Part shown: positions 16,513-25,561 of the stretch, piece by piece
Numbering within the stretch: position 1 is the first letter of the stretch
How the letters are laid out: every line of letters begins with the position of its first letter
Source: an uncultured Chloroflexota bacterium
Lineage (GTDB): Bacteria; Chloroflexota; UBA4733
DNA length: 64,000 bases
Assembly: GCA_937967325.1 (NCBI GenBank)
Contig: CALBSQ010000360.1
Location: 5,841 to 69,840, forward strand
Reading direction: 5' to 3'
Notes under the pieces: generated by a model
Told to the model about the DNA's origin: nothing
The model's database searches: none
What the model saw: only the letters and a program-made list of their open reading frames with translations
Program-made: the position numbers and the translations under genes

Positions 16513-17190
16513 TCATGTCGGCGTGAGCCCGGCAGCCAAGCCGGCAGCCAGAGCTGTGAGTCCAAGTTGGAATTGCTCGTCGGCGGCGACCTGCCCGAGT
16601 TCGTCGAGCACGCCACCGGAAAGAGGGAAGTCGGCCGGCGGAAGGCTGGCGAACGCTCGGCGCCAACTGGCCTCGTATGCGGCCCGCGGCTGCCGTCGCG
16701 CGCGGGGGATCTCCCAGGCCGCAAAGCCCGTGGCGTAGATGAGCACGGCGTAGATGGCATGGACCCCGGCCGCGGGCGCCACTCCGTCCTCGCTCAGCGC
16801 CCGCAGCAGGACCTCGACGCCGCGGAAGATTCCCGGCCCGATCACCGCTCGGGCGAGGAAGATAACCGGGAGGCTGGGGTGCTCGACCAGCGTCGTGCGG
16901 AGCGCGCGCCCCCAAGCAACCAGGAGCGCTTCGGCCTCGCCGGGTAGTGGGCGGGGCAAGCGCAGGTCGCGGAGTCCCCATTGGGCGATCGCGTCGAGCA
17001 GGTCATCCTTGCTCTCGATGTAGCCGTAAATGGTCATCACTCCGCAATCCAGGCGGCGGGCCAGGCTCTGCATCGACAGCGCGTCGAGGCCGGCCTCGTC
17101 CGCCAGCGCGAGCGCTGCCTCGATCACATGGTCACGGCTCAGCGAACCCCGCTGCCGGCGCGGTCGATGGGGCTTGACAGGTGGCGCCAT
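16513..17190 (-). CDS. TetR/AcrR family transcriptional regulator
   Basis: 225 residues from the ATG at 17190. The N-terminal helix-turn-helix covers about residues 15-60 (LSRDHVIEAALALADEAGLD ... RRLDCGVMTIYGYIESKDDL), and a TetR_C_1-like ligand-binding domain follows. The longer frame to 17286 adds an unlikely N-terminus. It is divergent from the CPBP protease gene at 17286 with about 95 bp between them, so it may control that gene as well as itself. The short GTAG/CTAC repeat near 17200 could be part of an operator, but it is too small to call. Confidence 0.9.
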   Translation of the reverse strand: MAPPVKPHRPRRQRGSLSRDHVIEAALALADEAGLDALSMQSLARRLDCGVMTIYGYIESKDDLLDAIAQWGLRDLRLPRPLPGEAEALLVAWGRALRTTLVEHPSLPVIFLARAVIGPGIFRGVEVLLRALSEDGVAPAAGVHAIYAVLIYATGFAAWEIPRARRQPRAAYEASWRRAFASLPPADFPLSGGVLDELGQVAADEQFQLGLTALAAGLAAGLTPT

Positions 17191-17285
17191 GTCGGGTATC
17201 GTAGCATCTACCGTAGGCCATACGCAAGGAGATTTGTCCACGGACAAGAACGCGAGGTGGGACCCTGGAAGCCGCGCAGGAACCA

Positions 17286-18197
17286 TTGAGCAGCACCGTT
17301 CCGCCCCTCAAGGTATCGACCAGCCTGATCTCGCGTTTGCTGTTGGCCGCCCTGTGTTTGGTCGCTGCCTCCGCCTATCGAGCCAGCGTTTCTTTGGCGC
17401 CCCCGGGGATCTTCGAGGACGCCTTTCTAGCGGGACTCGCCGCTCTCTTGCTGGTAATCGCGCTGCTCGCACGCAGGAGTCAGGCCCTGCGGGCCTACTG
17501 GGACATTCCCTTCGCGTTTTTCGTTTTCACGGTCGCGGGCTTTGTTGGGGACCTGAGCGTGAGCCCACTCCAACGGGGATTCGTCCAGAACGTGCTGCAC
17601 CAGACTCCGAGCAGCACCAACCCTCTTGCGTCCACCGTTCTTGGGACGGTGCTGGTGCAGCTCTTCAGCACGCTGTGCATGGTGACTCTGATCATCGTGC
17701 TTACCAAGGCATCAGGGGCGAGCCTGCGCGACATCTTCATCGGTAGGGCCAACAATTGGATCGGACCGGTTATTGGCGTCATCGGCTTTCTGGCATTCTT
17801 TGTGCTGGCCGCGCGCGGGCGCACCGAGGCATTCTTCCCAACACACAGCGTTGTGACCTTTTCACGTTTTCTCACCCTAGCTCCGGCACTCGTAATCCTT
17901 GTACTCTGCAATGGGCTACGCGAGGAGCTGTGGTTTAGGGGTCTCTTTCTCAAGAAGTACGAGCGGTCTCTGGGTCCGTTGTCCTCAAATCTGCTCGCGG
18001 CCACGGTATTCACGTCGTTCCATGTGCAAGTTCAGTATGCCCTCCATCTGCTGCCATTTCTCGGGTACACCGCCATTCTTGGACTGTCGATGGGCTACCT
18101 GATGCAAAGGTCGGGAAGCATTCTCGCCTCTGTCCTTTTCCATGCCGGCTCCGACATACCGATCTTCTTGGTCTACCTGTCTTACGTTTCGACATGA
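17286..18197 (+). CDS. CPBP family intramembrane glutamic endopeptidase
   Basis: 303 residues, largely hydrophobic, with about eight predicted membrane helices. The conserved EExxxR motif is present as REELWFRG, followed by FTSFHVQVQ and the final LFHAGSD motif that supply the other catalytic polar residues of the ABI/CAAX-protease family. TTG start with an AGGA site. The nearby divergent TetR gene is a plausible regulator. Family members process prenylated or small membrane peptides or act in self-immunity; no peptide gene is visible beside it. Confidence 0.87.
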   Translation: MSSTVPPLKVSTSLISRLLLAALCLVAASAYRASVSLAPPGIFEDAFLAGLAALLLVIALLARRSQALRAYWDIPFAFFVFTVAGFVGDLSVSPLQRGFVQNVLHQTPSSTNPLASTVLGTVLVQLFSTLCMVTLIIVLTKASGASLRDIFIGRANNWIGPVIGVIGFLAFFVLAARGRTEAFFPTHSVVTFSRFLTLAPALVILVLCNGLREELWFRGLFLKKYERSLGPLSSNLLAATVFTSFHVQVQYALHLLPFLGYTAILGLSMGYLMQRSGSILASVLFHAGSDIPIFLVYLSYVST

Positions 18198-18396
18198 GGT
18201 GCGTGATCGGCACGCGACGCCGGGAGGATTCGGGCGTAGCTTCCCCATCCAAGCGCGCAGGTGCACGAGCGGATGAAGGACGTGCTCCGCTGATGAGTCC
18301 TTCCATCCGAGACGACATCACCTGATGGGTGAGTTTGCTGGCCGGCTGAGTTCCCTTCTCCGCGCCGGGGACCGGGACAGGGGGTGAGGTTCTCTC

Positions 18397-19494
18397 CTAA
18401 AACACGATCAGCCCGCGTGCGACTTCCCCCGCCGCCAGCGCGCGGAAGGCCTCGTTCGCCTCGTCGATGCCGTAGCGACGGGTGATGAGCTGATCGATCT
18501 TGAGCTTGCCGCTCATGTAGAGCTCGATCATGCGCGGGAAGTCGGCTTGGACCGATGCCGAGCCGTAGCAGGAGCCGACCAGCCGCTTCTCCCGTCCGGC
18601 GATGAAGTGGGCGTCGAGCGTGAGCGCGGTCCCGCTGGCGGGGATGCCGATGACGACACAGGTGCCGCCCGGCGCCAGCGCGTCGTAGGCCTGGCGCATC
18701 GCTCCGGCGTGGCCGACTGCGACCACTGTGAAGTCGGCGCCGCGCTTGGTGATGCGCCTGATCGCCTGCACCGGGTCCTCCCGTTGAGAGTTGATGACGT
18801 GCGAGGCGCCGAAATCGCGCGCAAACTCCAACTTCGCGTCGACGGTGTCGACCGCGATCAGGGGAGTGGCGCTGGCGATGTCGCCGCCCTGGATGGCATT
18901 CAGCCCGATGCCGCCGGCGCCAAAGACGGCCAGGCTGGCGCCCGCTGGGACCTTGGCGGTGTTCAGCACCGCGCCGGCGCCGGTCATCACTGAGCAGCCA
19001 ATCAGCGCCGCCTTGTCCAGCGGCATATCTTTCCGGATGGGCACGGCGCAGGACGCCGGGACGACGCTCATCGGCCCGAAGGTGGCGACGTAGCCGTAAT
19101 GGTAGACGGGATTGCCCTTCCAGCGCATGCGCGTGGTGCCGTCCGTCATGTGGTACTGCTCCGGCCGCTCTTCGCAGATCTGCGGGCGGCCGGTGGCGCA
19201 GTAGCGACAGTGGCCGCAGGAAGGCGCCCAGGACAGGATCACGTGGTCGCCCGGCGCCAGCGAGCGTACCCCTGGGCCGACTTCCTCCACCACACCGGCG
19301 CCCTCGTCGCCCAACACCATCGGCGTCGGTACGTCGGCCCAGGAGCCGTCGGCCGCGTGCAGGCAGCTGTGGCAGACGCCGCTCGCCGCCATCTTGACGA
19401 GCACTTCCCCCTCGTGCGGGTGGTCCAGCTCGACCTCCTCCACCCCCATGGGCTCCCCTTGCCGATAGAGCAATGGCGCGCGCATGGCCTGCAT
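18397..19494 (-). CDS. Zn-dependent alcohol dehydrogenase (class III / NDMA-dependent-like)
   Basis: About 365 residues from the ATG at 19494; an alternative ATG lies nine bases downstream. A medium-chain zinc dehydrogenase: the catalytic cysteine region is SGVCHS, then GDEGAGVVEEVG, then the four structural-zinc cysteines in CGHCRYCATGRPQIC. The cofactor loop is FGAGGIGLNAIQG. The overall pattern resembles actinobacterial NDMA-dependent alcohol dehydrogenases, which hold NADH tightly and need an external acceptor. It is divergent from the small membrane protein and map. Confidence 0.88.
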   Translation of the reverse strand: MQAMRAPLLYRQGEPMGVEEVELDHPHEGEVLVKMAASGVCHSCLHAADGSWADVPTPMVLGDEGAGVVEEVGPGVRSLAPGDHVILSWAPSCGHCRYCATGRPQICEERPEQYHMTDGTTRMRWKGNPVYHYGYVATFGPMSVVPASCAVPIRKDMPLDKAALIGCSVMTGAGAVLNTAKVPAGASLAVFGAGGIGLNAIQGGDIASATPLIAVDTVDAKLEFARDFGASHVINSQREDPVQAIRRITKRGADFTVVAVGHAGAMRQAYDALAPGGTCVVIGIPASGTALTLDAHFIAGREKRLVGSCYGSASVQADFPRMIELYMSGKLKIDQLITRRYGIDEANEAFRALAAGEVARGLIVF

Positions 19495-19539
19495 CCCTTT
19501 CTGCCTTCTCGTAGCGTCACATAGGGTACGATATACGAT

Positions 19540-19779
19540 ATGGACACCGGTGTTCAAGCCCAGGACGAAATGCACCCCGAAGAGTCGCGTTCGGCGTCAG
19601 TACCACACCCTCGGATGAGCCGGACCATCGTCTTTGGCCTGGTGTTGCTGGCAGCGGCGGCGATCGCCGAGTACGCTGTCGCGCCGGCCGGGGGACCGGG
19701 CTTTCGCTATCTGGCCGTGCTCCTGCTGCTGGGAGCGGTCGGCGTCTTCATCGGCGCCGGAGTCGTGGATACTGCATAA
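19540..19779 (+). CDS. Small membrane protein of unknown function
   Basis: 79 residues with a charged N-terminal third, then two hydrophobic segments (TIVFGLVLLAAAAIAEYAV and YLAVLLLLGAVGVFIGAGVV) separated by a Pro/Gly-rich turn. It ends six bases before the map start and would be co-transcribed with it. I do not recognise the family. Composition and position argue for a real gene, though it is short. Confidence 0.5.
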   Translation: MDTGVQAQDEMHPEESRSASVPHPRMSRTIVFGLVLLAAAAIAEYAVAPAGGPGFRYLAVLLLLGAVGVFIGAGVVDTA

Positions 19780-19785
19780 CGAGCC

Positions 19786-20535
19786 GTGGCAATCATCCTA
19801 AAGACCCCATCCGAGCTGGTCCAGATGCGCGAGGCCGGGCGCATCGTGGCGGACACGCTCAACTTCATGCGCGCCGAGGTGAAGCCCGGTGTGACCACGG
19901 CGGAGTTGGACGCCAAGGCCGACGAGCTGATCCGGAAGCGGGGAGCGAAGCCCTCCTTCAAGGGCTACCAGGGCTTCCCGGCCAGCATCTGTGTCGCCGT
20001 CAACAACGAAGTCGTGCATGGTATTCCGGGTCAGCGCCGGCTGAAGGACGGCGACATCATCACCATCGACGTGGGCGCCAACTACCGTGGTCTCCATGGA
20101 GACGCCGCCATTTCCATCCCCGTTGGCCAGGTGTCACCGCTCGCCCGCCGGCTGCTGGAGGTGTGCGAAGCGTCGCTGTATGTGGGAATCGAGGAGGCGC
20201 GCGTCGGCCGTCGCCTCACGGACATCGGCGACGCCATCCAGAACTATGTAGAAGGCGAGGGCTTCTCCGTGGTCCGGCAATACTGCGGTCACGGCGTGGG
20301 GCGTTCCTTGCACGAAGATCCCCAGGTGTTCCACCACGGGCCGGGCGGCAAGGGACCGGTGTTGCGCCGCGGCATGGTGTTCACCATCGAGCCGATGATC
20401 AACGCCGGCGGCCCCGACACCCAGTTGTTGGGCGACAAGTGGACGGTCATCACCGCCGACGGCAGCCTGTCCGCCCAATTCGAGCACACCGTAGCCATCA
20501 CCGAGGACGGCCCCCGGTTACTCACCCTTCCCTAG
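19786..20535 (+). CDS. map: Type I methionine aminopeptidase
   Basis: 249 residues, the usual length. It removes the initiator methionine from nascent proteins. All metal ligands are visible: D95, D106, H169, E202 and E233, with H78 in the active site. GTG start. The preceding small membrane-protein gene ends six bases upstream. Unlike many bacteria it is not beside secY, adk or infA; trxB follows after about 70 bp. Confidence 0.96.
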   Translation: MAIILKTPSELVQMREAGRIVADTLNFMRAEVKPGVTTAELDAKADELIRKRGAKPSFKGYQGFPASICVAVNNEVVHGIPGQRRLKDGDIITIDVGANYRGLHGDAAISIPVGQVSPLARRLLEVCEASLYVGIEEARVGRRLTDIGDAIQNYVEGEGFSVVRQYCGHGVGRSLHEDPQVFHHGPGGKGPVLRRGMVFTIEPMINAGGPDTQLLGDKWTVITADGSLSAQFEHTVAITEDGPRLLTLP

Positions 20536-20604
20536 GGCGCCGTACACATACCTCTTATATGCAGCGGTTACCATGGGAGCACAATCGCAGAAAGGAGGCG
20601 TCGC

Positions 20605-21600
20605 GTGCAGCAGCGCCCTAATCATCGTGAAGTCATCATCCTGGGGTCCGGTCCGGCCGGCTACACCGCTGCGCTGTACGCGGCACGCGCCAACCTGAAT
20701 CCGCTGGTGCTGGCGGGCTATACATCCGGCGGTCAGTTGATGCTGACCAGCGACGTGGAGAACTATCCCGGCTATTCCCAGGGCGTCCAGGGGCCGGAGA
20801 TGATGGCGGAGTTCCGCGAGCAGGTGGAGCGCTTCGGCGCCGAGGTGATCGACGTGGACGCCGAGGCGGTCGACTTCTCGCACCGCCCGATCGTCGTCAA
20901 CACCGCCGACACGACCTACACGGCCGACAGCGTGATCATTGCTACCGGAGCCGCCGCCAAGTGGCTGGGCGTGCCCGGCGAGGAGCGGCTGCGCGGACGC
21001 GGCGTGTCGGCCTGTGCGACCTGCGACGGCTTCTTCTTCAAGGATCGCCGTCTGGTCGTCGTGGGCGGCGGCGATACGGCCATGGAGGAGGCCATCTTCC
21101 TCACCCGCTACGCCAGCAAGGTGACGGTGGTCCACCGCCGCGACACGCTGCGGGCCAGCAAGGTGCTCCAGCAGCGGGCGCAGAACAATCCGAAGATCGA
21201 CTTCGTCTGGAACTCCACCGTGGCCGCCATCCTGGGCGACGAGAAGGTCACGGGCGTCCAGCTCCAGAATCTGGTCACGGGGGAGCGCTCCCTCCAGGAG
21301 ACCGACGGTATCTTCATGGCCATCGGGCACCAGCCGAACACCGGCATCTTCGCCGGCCAGATCGACCTCGACCACGGCGGCTACATCCGGATGCCCGATC
21401 CCGCCACCACCTACACCAACGTGCCGGGCGTGTTCGCGGCCGGCGATGTCCGCGACCACCGCTACCGCCAGGCAGTCACTGCCGCCGGCGACGGCTGCAA
21501 GGCGGCTATCGACGCCGAGCGTTGGCTGGAGGAGCAGGGCATGGCCGAGCCGGATCTGTCCCACGAGATCTATCCGGAAGCGGTGCTGGGTAGGGCGTAA
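20605..21600 (+). CDS. trxB: Thioredoxin-disulfide reductase
   Basis: 331 residues of the low-molecular-weight thioredoxin reductase family, which passes electrons from NADPH through FAD to thioredoxin. The FAD loop GSGPAGY (residues 14-20), the redox cysteines in CATC (C137, C140), the NADPH loop VVGGGDTAMEEA and the C-terminal FAAGDVRDHRYRQ are all present. GTG start at 20605 with a strong AAAGGAGG site. It may share a transcript with map. Confidence 0.95.
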   Translation: MQQRPNHREVIILGSGPAGYTAALYAARANLNPLVLAGYTSGGQLMLTSDVENYPGYSQGVQGPEMMAEFREQVERFGAEVIDVDAEAVDFSHRPIVVNTADTTYTADSVIIATGAAAKWLGVPGEERLRGRGVSACATCDGFFFKDRRLVVVGGGDTAMEEAIFLTRYASKVTVVHRRDTLRASKVLQQRAQNNPKIDFVWNSTVAAILGDEKVTGVQLQNLVTGERSLQETDGIFMAIGHQPNTGIFAGQIDLDHGGYIRMPDPATTYTNVPGVFAAGDVRDHRYRQAVTAAGDGCKAAIDAERWLEEQGMAEPDLSHEIYPEAVLGRA

Positions 21601-21643
21601 ACGCCGTGGCCCGGTGGTGGCCCTTGACAAACGGGGACCTTCA

Positions 21644-21808
21644 CCCGCCGCTAAAGCAGCGGGCTACGTTTACAAAGCCGCCTAAAGGCGGCTACGTGAC
21701 TCATACGGTGGCATTTCCATGTACAAGTCACGAGTAACCTATCGAATGTGGCGTATTCAGCCTGCTTTAGCAGGCTTTGTAGACGTAGCCCGCTGCTTTA
21801 GCGGCGGG
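21644..21808. repeat. Nested-palindrome element, copy 3
   Basis: The outer hairpins are 21644-21651/21656-21663 and 21789-21796/21801-21808, nearly identical to those of copy 2. The inner hairpins are GCCGCC/GGCGGC at 21677-21682/21687-21692 (loop TAAA) and GCCTGC/GCAGGC at 21760-21765/21770-21775 (loop TTTA). The inner stems therefore differ from copy 2, yet each remains fully paired. The central spacer is unrelated to that of the other copies. It fills the gap between trxB and the EamA gene. Confidence 0.88.
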
Positions 21809-21815
21809 TGGATTG

Positions 21816-22679
21816 TCACGCGTTGACCAGCGCCACGGACACGAGCGCAAGGACGATGCCGGCCACGGCGGCGCCGGCGAATCGCTCCTTCCAGATCAGA
21901 CGGCCCGCGATAGTGACTGCCAGCAGGCCGCCGGCCGCGGAAACGGGGAAGGCGATGATTCCGGGGAGCGTTGCCAGCCCTTTCAAGAAGGTCGCGAGCT
22001 GCCCGATGTTGCAGAGTCCGGCCAATATGCCTAGCACGACGGCCGGCGCCGCGGCGGTCGGCCCAGCAGGGATGCGCAATCGCGCACGCAGGGGGAAGGC
22101 GCAGGCCGAAAACACGGTGGCAATGCCGAACGTGGCAAAGAGATACACGGGTCGTTGCGCTTCCAGGTGCAGCTCAGCGAACGCCTTAGATGCGAGCAGA
22201 CCCAGTCCGGTGGAGAGCAGCGTCGCCGTGATCAGCAGTAATGGCCGCCAGGAGCGCCACTCTGCCGGAGCCGTCCGCTGGGCGCTGGCCCCGAGCAATG
22301 GCAGCGCAACGGCGGTGAGCAGCAGGCCGGCGGCCTGCACGGGTGTGGGCCACTCGTGCCAGATAGCGATGGAGGCGATGGTCGGCATGAAGACCGCGAG
22401 GCGCAGGAAGGAGCTCATGATGGCGACGCCGGTCATGCTGAGCAGCGCATACATCAACAGGAAGGTGACCTGGTAGCAGGCGCCGTTGACGGCGCCGAAC
22501 AGGATCGCCTCCCAGGACGCCTGGGTCCCAAACACCAACACCGCGGCCGCTGCTACCAGTGCCGCGACCAAATAGTTGACGCCGCCGAACAGCAGATAGT
22601 CGAGCTTTCGGGTCCGCCCGACCTTCACCAGGCTGGTGAAGATCGCGTTCCCCAGTATTTGCAGCGCTAGATACCCCAC
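21816..22679 (-). CDS. EamA/DMT superfamily transporter
   Basis: 287 residues made almost wholly of hydrophobic helices, with about ten membrane segments in two repeats, as in the drug/metabolite transporter superfamily. Segments such as ALLSMTGVAIMSSFLRLAVF and IIAFPVSAAGGLLAV fit the family. The substrate cannot be read from sequence. It stands alone, with a repeat element just beyond its stop and the remnant of a cyclase gene upstream on the same strand. Confidence 0.8.
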   Translation of the reverse strand: MGYLALQILGNAIFTSLVKVGRTRKLDYLLFGGVNYLVAALVAAAAVLVFGTQASWEAILFGAVNGACYQVTFLLMYALLSMTGVAIMSSFLRLAVFMPTIASIAIWHEWPTPVQAAGLLLTAVALPLLGASAQRTAPAEWRSWRPLLLITATLLSTGLGLLASKAFAELHLEAQRPVYLFATFGIATVFSACAFPLRARLRIPAGPTAAAPAVVLGILAGLCNIGQLATFLKGLATLPGIIAFPVSAAGGLLAVTIAGRLIWKERFAGAAVAGIVLALVSVALVNA

Positions 22680-22706
22680 AGGGCGGAGAGTAGCATGGGA
22701 CCCACA

Positions 22707-22922
22707 TTACTCATCGACGAGTGCGATTGGGCGCACCGGCGAGCCAGTGGCGCCGACCAACTTGAGGGGCCGACAGATCAGCGCGAACTCAGCCGCCCCG
22801 TGCGCAGCGAGGTCTTCCAACGGCATGTTTTCGATCAGGTGGAGACTCTCCTGGGCGATCTTCGAGCACAAGCGTGCTCCAAAGGGGTGCTCGTGGTATA
22901 GTACATGAGCGCAAGGCAACAC
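22707..22922 (-). pseudogene. C-terminal remnant of a cyclase-family (kynurenine formamidase-like) gene
   Basis: About 70 codons ending in a stop, with the order expected at the C-terminus of PF04199 cyclases: LIENMPLEDLAAHGAAEF, then PLKLVGATGSPVRPIALV. The upstream part with the HxGTHxD metal motif is absent; the next 100 bp upstream run into the greA leader. This is best read as a truncated gene rather than a functional small protein. Confidence 0.62.
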
Positions 22923-23026
22923 AAGAGAACACGGTCCCCTCGTGGACCTCGCCCATGTCGGGTTTCACGGCGGCTTACCGGCTGGACGCCGTCCAGTCGG
23001 TTTTGATTTTATCGAGGAAGCGTCGC

Positions 23027-23500
23027 ATGGCAGATCGTCGTAGCACTGACCAGTTCGTCACCGCCGAAGGTCTGGATAAGATACGGCTAGAGCTGGACTA
23101 CCTTCGCAACGTTCGCCGCGCTGAGGTCGCAGACATGATCCGCGAGGCCCGCGAGGGCGGCGACATCTCGGAGAGTGCCGCATTCGAGGATGCCAAACAG
23201 CAACAAGCCTTCGTGGAAGGGCAGATCGTCGACCTGGAGCGTCTCCTCAAAGACGCTGTGATCATCGAGAATCAGCACACCGGCTCAGTAGGGTTGGGCT
23301 CCCACGTGACCATTGAGACGGCAACGGGCCGCCGCCTGGAGTATTTCATCGTTGGCTCCCACGAGGCGTCACCGCGTGAGGGTCGGATCTCCAACCAGAG
23401 TCCCGTCGGGAAGGCCCTGCTCAATCGCCGTGTCGGAGAGCGCGTACCGGTGGAAACCCCCGGCGGTAAGGTCGATTACACCATCCTGAGGGTGGAGTAG
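23027..23500 (+). CDS. greA: Transcription elongation factor GreA/GreB family
   Basis: 157 residues from the ATG at 23027, preceded by GAGGAAG; the longer frame upstream is not part of the family. The N-terminal coiled coil carries the acidic tip GGDISESAAFEDAK, with D46 and E49 as the residues that reach the polymerase active site. The C-terminal FKBP-like domain contains GLGSHVTIET and the usual ISNQSPVGKALL. It rescues backtracked RNA polymerase by stimulating transcript cleavage. It is convergent with the methyltransferase that ends 9 bp downstream. Confidence 0.94.
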   Translation: MADRRSTDQFVTAEGLDKIRLELDYLRNVRRAEVADMIREAREGGDISESAAFEDAKQQQAFVEGQIVDLERLLKDAVIIENQHTGSVGLGSHVTIETATGRRLEYFIVGSHEASPREGRISNQSPVGKALLNRRVGERVPVETPGGKVDYTILRVE

Positions 23501-23509
23501 GGCGGCTCG

Positions 23510-24334
23510 CTAGCTCGGTTTGATCCCAACGAAGATCATCTCCCCCGACCGAGTGGGGTCGAAGGGTGAACGGTCGAATCCGCCCCAGCGGGTGGTCACC
23601 GGCAGTCCCGCGCCTTGGAAGAGCGCCTCCAGCTCATCGGGCCGGCGCACGCGACCGTCGAAGGAACACTCGGCGCGGCGCAGGGTGTGACCGCCGCCAT
23701 CGGTGAGCTGGTAGCGGAAGACGACTCGGCTAACCTTCCGGCCGGGGGTGAAGCTCTGGACCATGTCCACGTCGAGCCGGCGATCCGCCTGAACGATCGT
23801 TCGCTCACCTTGAACGGAGCAGCGGGATGACCTCCGGTCGGCGATGTCCTGACCGCGACTGAGCGGCATCTCCACGGCGAAGACGCCCCCCCCGTTGAGA
23901 TGGCGGGCCACGTTGGCAAAGGCGCGCTGGGCGTCTCCGTCGTCGACCAGGTGCGCGAATGGGTCGTCGGCCGCAATTACCAGGTCGAAGCGCTGGCCCA
24001 GGTCAAAGGTGCAGAGATCGCCCTGAGCAAAGCGCAGGCAGTCACGCCAGGGCTGGGCCGATCGGGCGAGCTTGGCGCGGGCGTGCTGCAACATGGCGGC
24101 GGACAGGTCGAGTCCGCAGACCTGGCCACCGCAATGGGCGACAAGTCGGGCCAGCGGGATCGTGATCCGGCCAGTGCCGGCGCCGACCTCGAGCAACTGT
24201 CGCGGACGCAACTGCCGGACAAGGTCGATCCAGAATCGAACGTCGTGCCGGTCCGATAGCTCCAGGTCGTAAAAGGGGGCGATCGACTCGTAGTAGGCTT
24301 CTACTTCATTCGCCGCGATCATTCGGCTCCCCAT
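23510..24334 (-). CDS. Class I SAM-dependent methyltransferase
   Basis: 274 residues (270 from the second ATG at 24322). Motif I is LLEVGAGTGRITIPLA, and the following acidic strand ends GLDLS. ADDPFAHL occupies the motif IV position, and a C-terminal extension of about 100 residues contains FRYQLTDGGGHTLRRAE. The start YYESIAPFYDLEL is typical of small-molecule methyltransferases. The substrate is unknown. It is divergent from the glycosyltransferase at 24470. Confidence 0.88.
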   Translation of the reverse strand: MGSRMIAANEVEAYYESIAPFYDLELSDRHDVRFWIDLVRQLRPRQLLEVGAGTGRITIPLARLVAHCGGQVCGLDLSAAMLQHARAKLARSAQPWRDCLRFAQGDLCTFDLGQRFDLVIAADDPFAHLVDDGDAQRAFANVARHLNGGGVFAVEMPLSRGQDIADRRSSRCSVQGERTIVQADRRLDVDMVQSFTPGRKVSRVVFRYQLTDGGGHTLRRAECSFDGRVRRPDELEALFQGAGLPVTTRWGGFDRSPFDPTRSGEMIFVGIKPS

Positions 24335-24469
24335 CTCCCTCGATAGCGACAGATTGCGGTGATGAGCCCGGCCTGGCGTGGGGTGCAGGTATTATGCCAG
24401 GCGGCGCGCCATGATGCGCGCAGTAGGCCCGGCGCGCCTTGCTCGGAGGGCGCCAAATGTTGAAGCGGG

Positions 24470-25561
24470 TTGACTTTCGTGCGCATCGTCTTCGCGACCT
24501 CCACCCCCACCGACGTGCGCGGCGGCAGCGGCACCTTTGTTGGCATCTCCGTCCTCGCGGAAGCGCTGCGCCGTACCGGCATCGACGTTCGCCTCGTTGC
24601 TCCCTCGTTCCAGCGATCCCCGTTAGGCCACACGTTCAAGCGCCTCCGATTTAACCTGGCGCTGGGGCCCCGAGTCGCTATCCACCGCCCCGACCGGGTC
24701 ATTGGCTTCGACCTGGATGGCTTCTTGCTCAGCAGGCCCACTCCCTACCCGCTGGCCGTCGCCATCAAGGGCGTGCTCGCCGAGGAGCTGACCTTCGAGC
24801 GGGGCCTGGTGCGCCGGTTGCTCTGGCTGCAGTCCCGCTGCGAGCGCGCCAATGTGCGCGGGGAGGTACGGGTGCTGGCGACCAGTCGCTACGCGGCGAG
24901 GCGGATCGGGCAGCACTACGATGTGGCGGCCGAGCGCATGCGTATCGTCCCGGAGCTGATCGATCTCGACCGCTGGCAGCAGGCCCTGGCCGCCATCGAT
25001 ACGGCGCGTCAACCGGCGACCATCTTGACGGTCTGTCACCTCTATCCCCGCAAGCGCGTGCGGGTGCTCATCGACGCAATGCGCCAGGTCATGGTGACCG
25101 AGCCTCGGGCGCGCCTGCGCATCGTGGGGACGGGGCCGGAGGAGGCGGCGCTGCAGGAACAGGTGCGGTGTCTCGGTCTGGCGGAGCAGGTCACCTTCCT
25201 CGGTCACGTGCCGTTTGCCCGGCTCTGCGCCGAGTATCGCGCGGCGACGGCGTTCTGCCTGCCCAGCGTGCAGGAGGGCTTTGGCATCGTGTTGCTGGAA
25301 GCGATGGCGGCCGGGCTGCCGATCGTCGCCTGCGCGGCAGCGGCGGTTCCGGAAGTAGTCCCGGCCGGCGACTGCGGGCTGCTCGTCCCGCCGGACAACG
25401 CCGCGGCGTTAGCGGACGCGCTGGTGCAGCTACTGGCCGGCGAGGCGCTGCAGCGCCGGCTCGGCGACGGGGGGCGCGAACGTGTCCGTCGCTACCGCGC
25501 CGACACGGTGGCCGGCGAGTTCCTCGCCGCGATCGGCGCATCGTCGTCGACGGCGCGATAG
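24470..25561 (+). CDS. Glycosyltransferase family 4 protein
   Basis: 363 residues with a GT-B fold. The N-terminal half starts RIVFATSTPTDVRGGSGTFV. The C-terminal half has VCHLYPRKRVRVLIDAM and the family E-x7-E region PSVQEGFGIVLLEAMAAGLP, used to bind nucleotide sugar. Start uncertain: TTG at 24470 or GTG at 24479. Its last 70 bp are antisense to the end of the second glycosyltransferase gene at 25492-26700. A role in glycolipid, glycan or compatible-solute synthesis is possible. Confidence 0.88.
   Translation: MTFVRIVFATSTPTDVRGGSGTFVGISVLAEALRRTGIDVRLVAPSFQRSPLGHTFKRLRFNLALGPRVAIHRPDRVIGFDLDGFLLSRPTPYPLAVAIKGVLAEELTFERGLVRRLLWLQSRCERANVRGEVRVLATSRYAARRIGQHYDVAAERMRIVPELIDLDRWQQALAAIDTARQPATILTVCHLYPRKRVRVLIDAMRQVMVTEPRARLRIVGTGPEEAALQEQVRCLGLAEQVTFLGHVPFARLCAEYRAATAFCLPSVQEGFGIVLLEAMAAGLPIVACAAAAVPEVVPAGDCGLLVPPDNAAALADALVQLLAGEALQRRLGDGGRERVRRYRADTVAGEFLAAIGASSSTAR

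Noticed and set aside
10509..21808. CRISPR-like interpretation of the repeated palindromes
   Set aside because: The copies are kilobases apart, are themselves inverted pairs, and have no regular spacers or cas genes.
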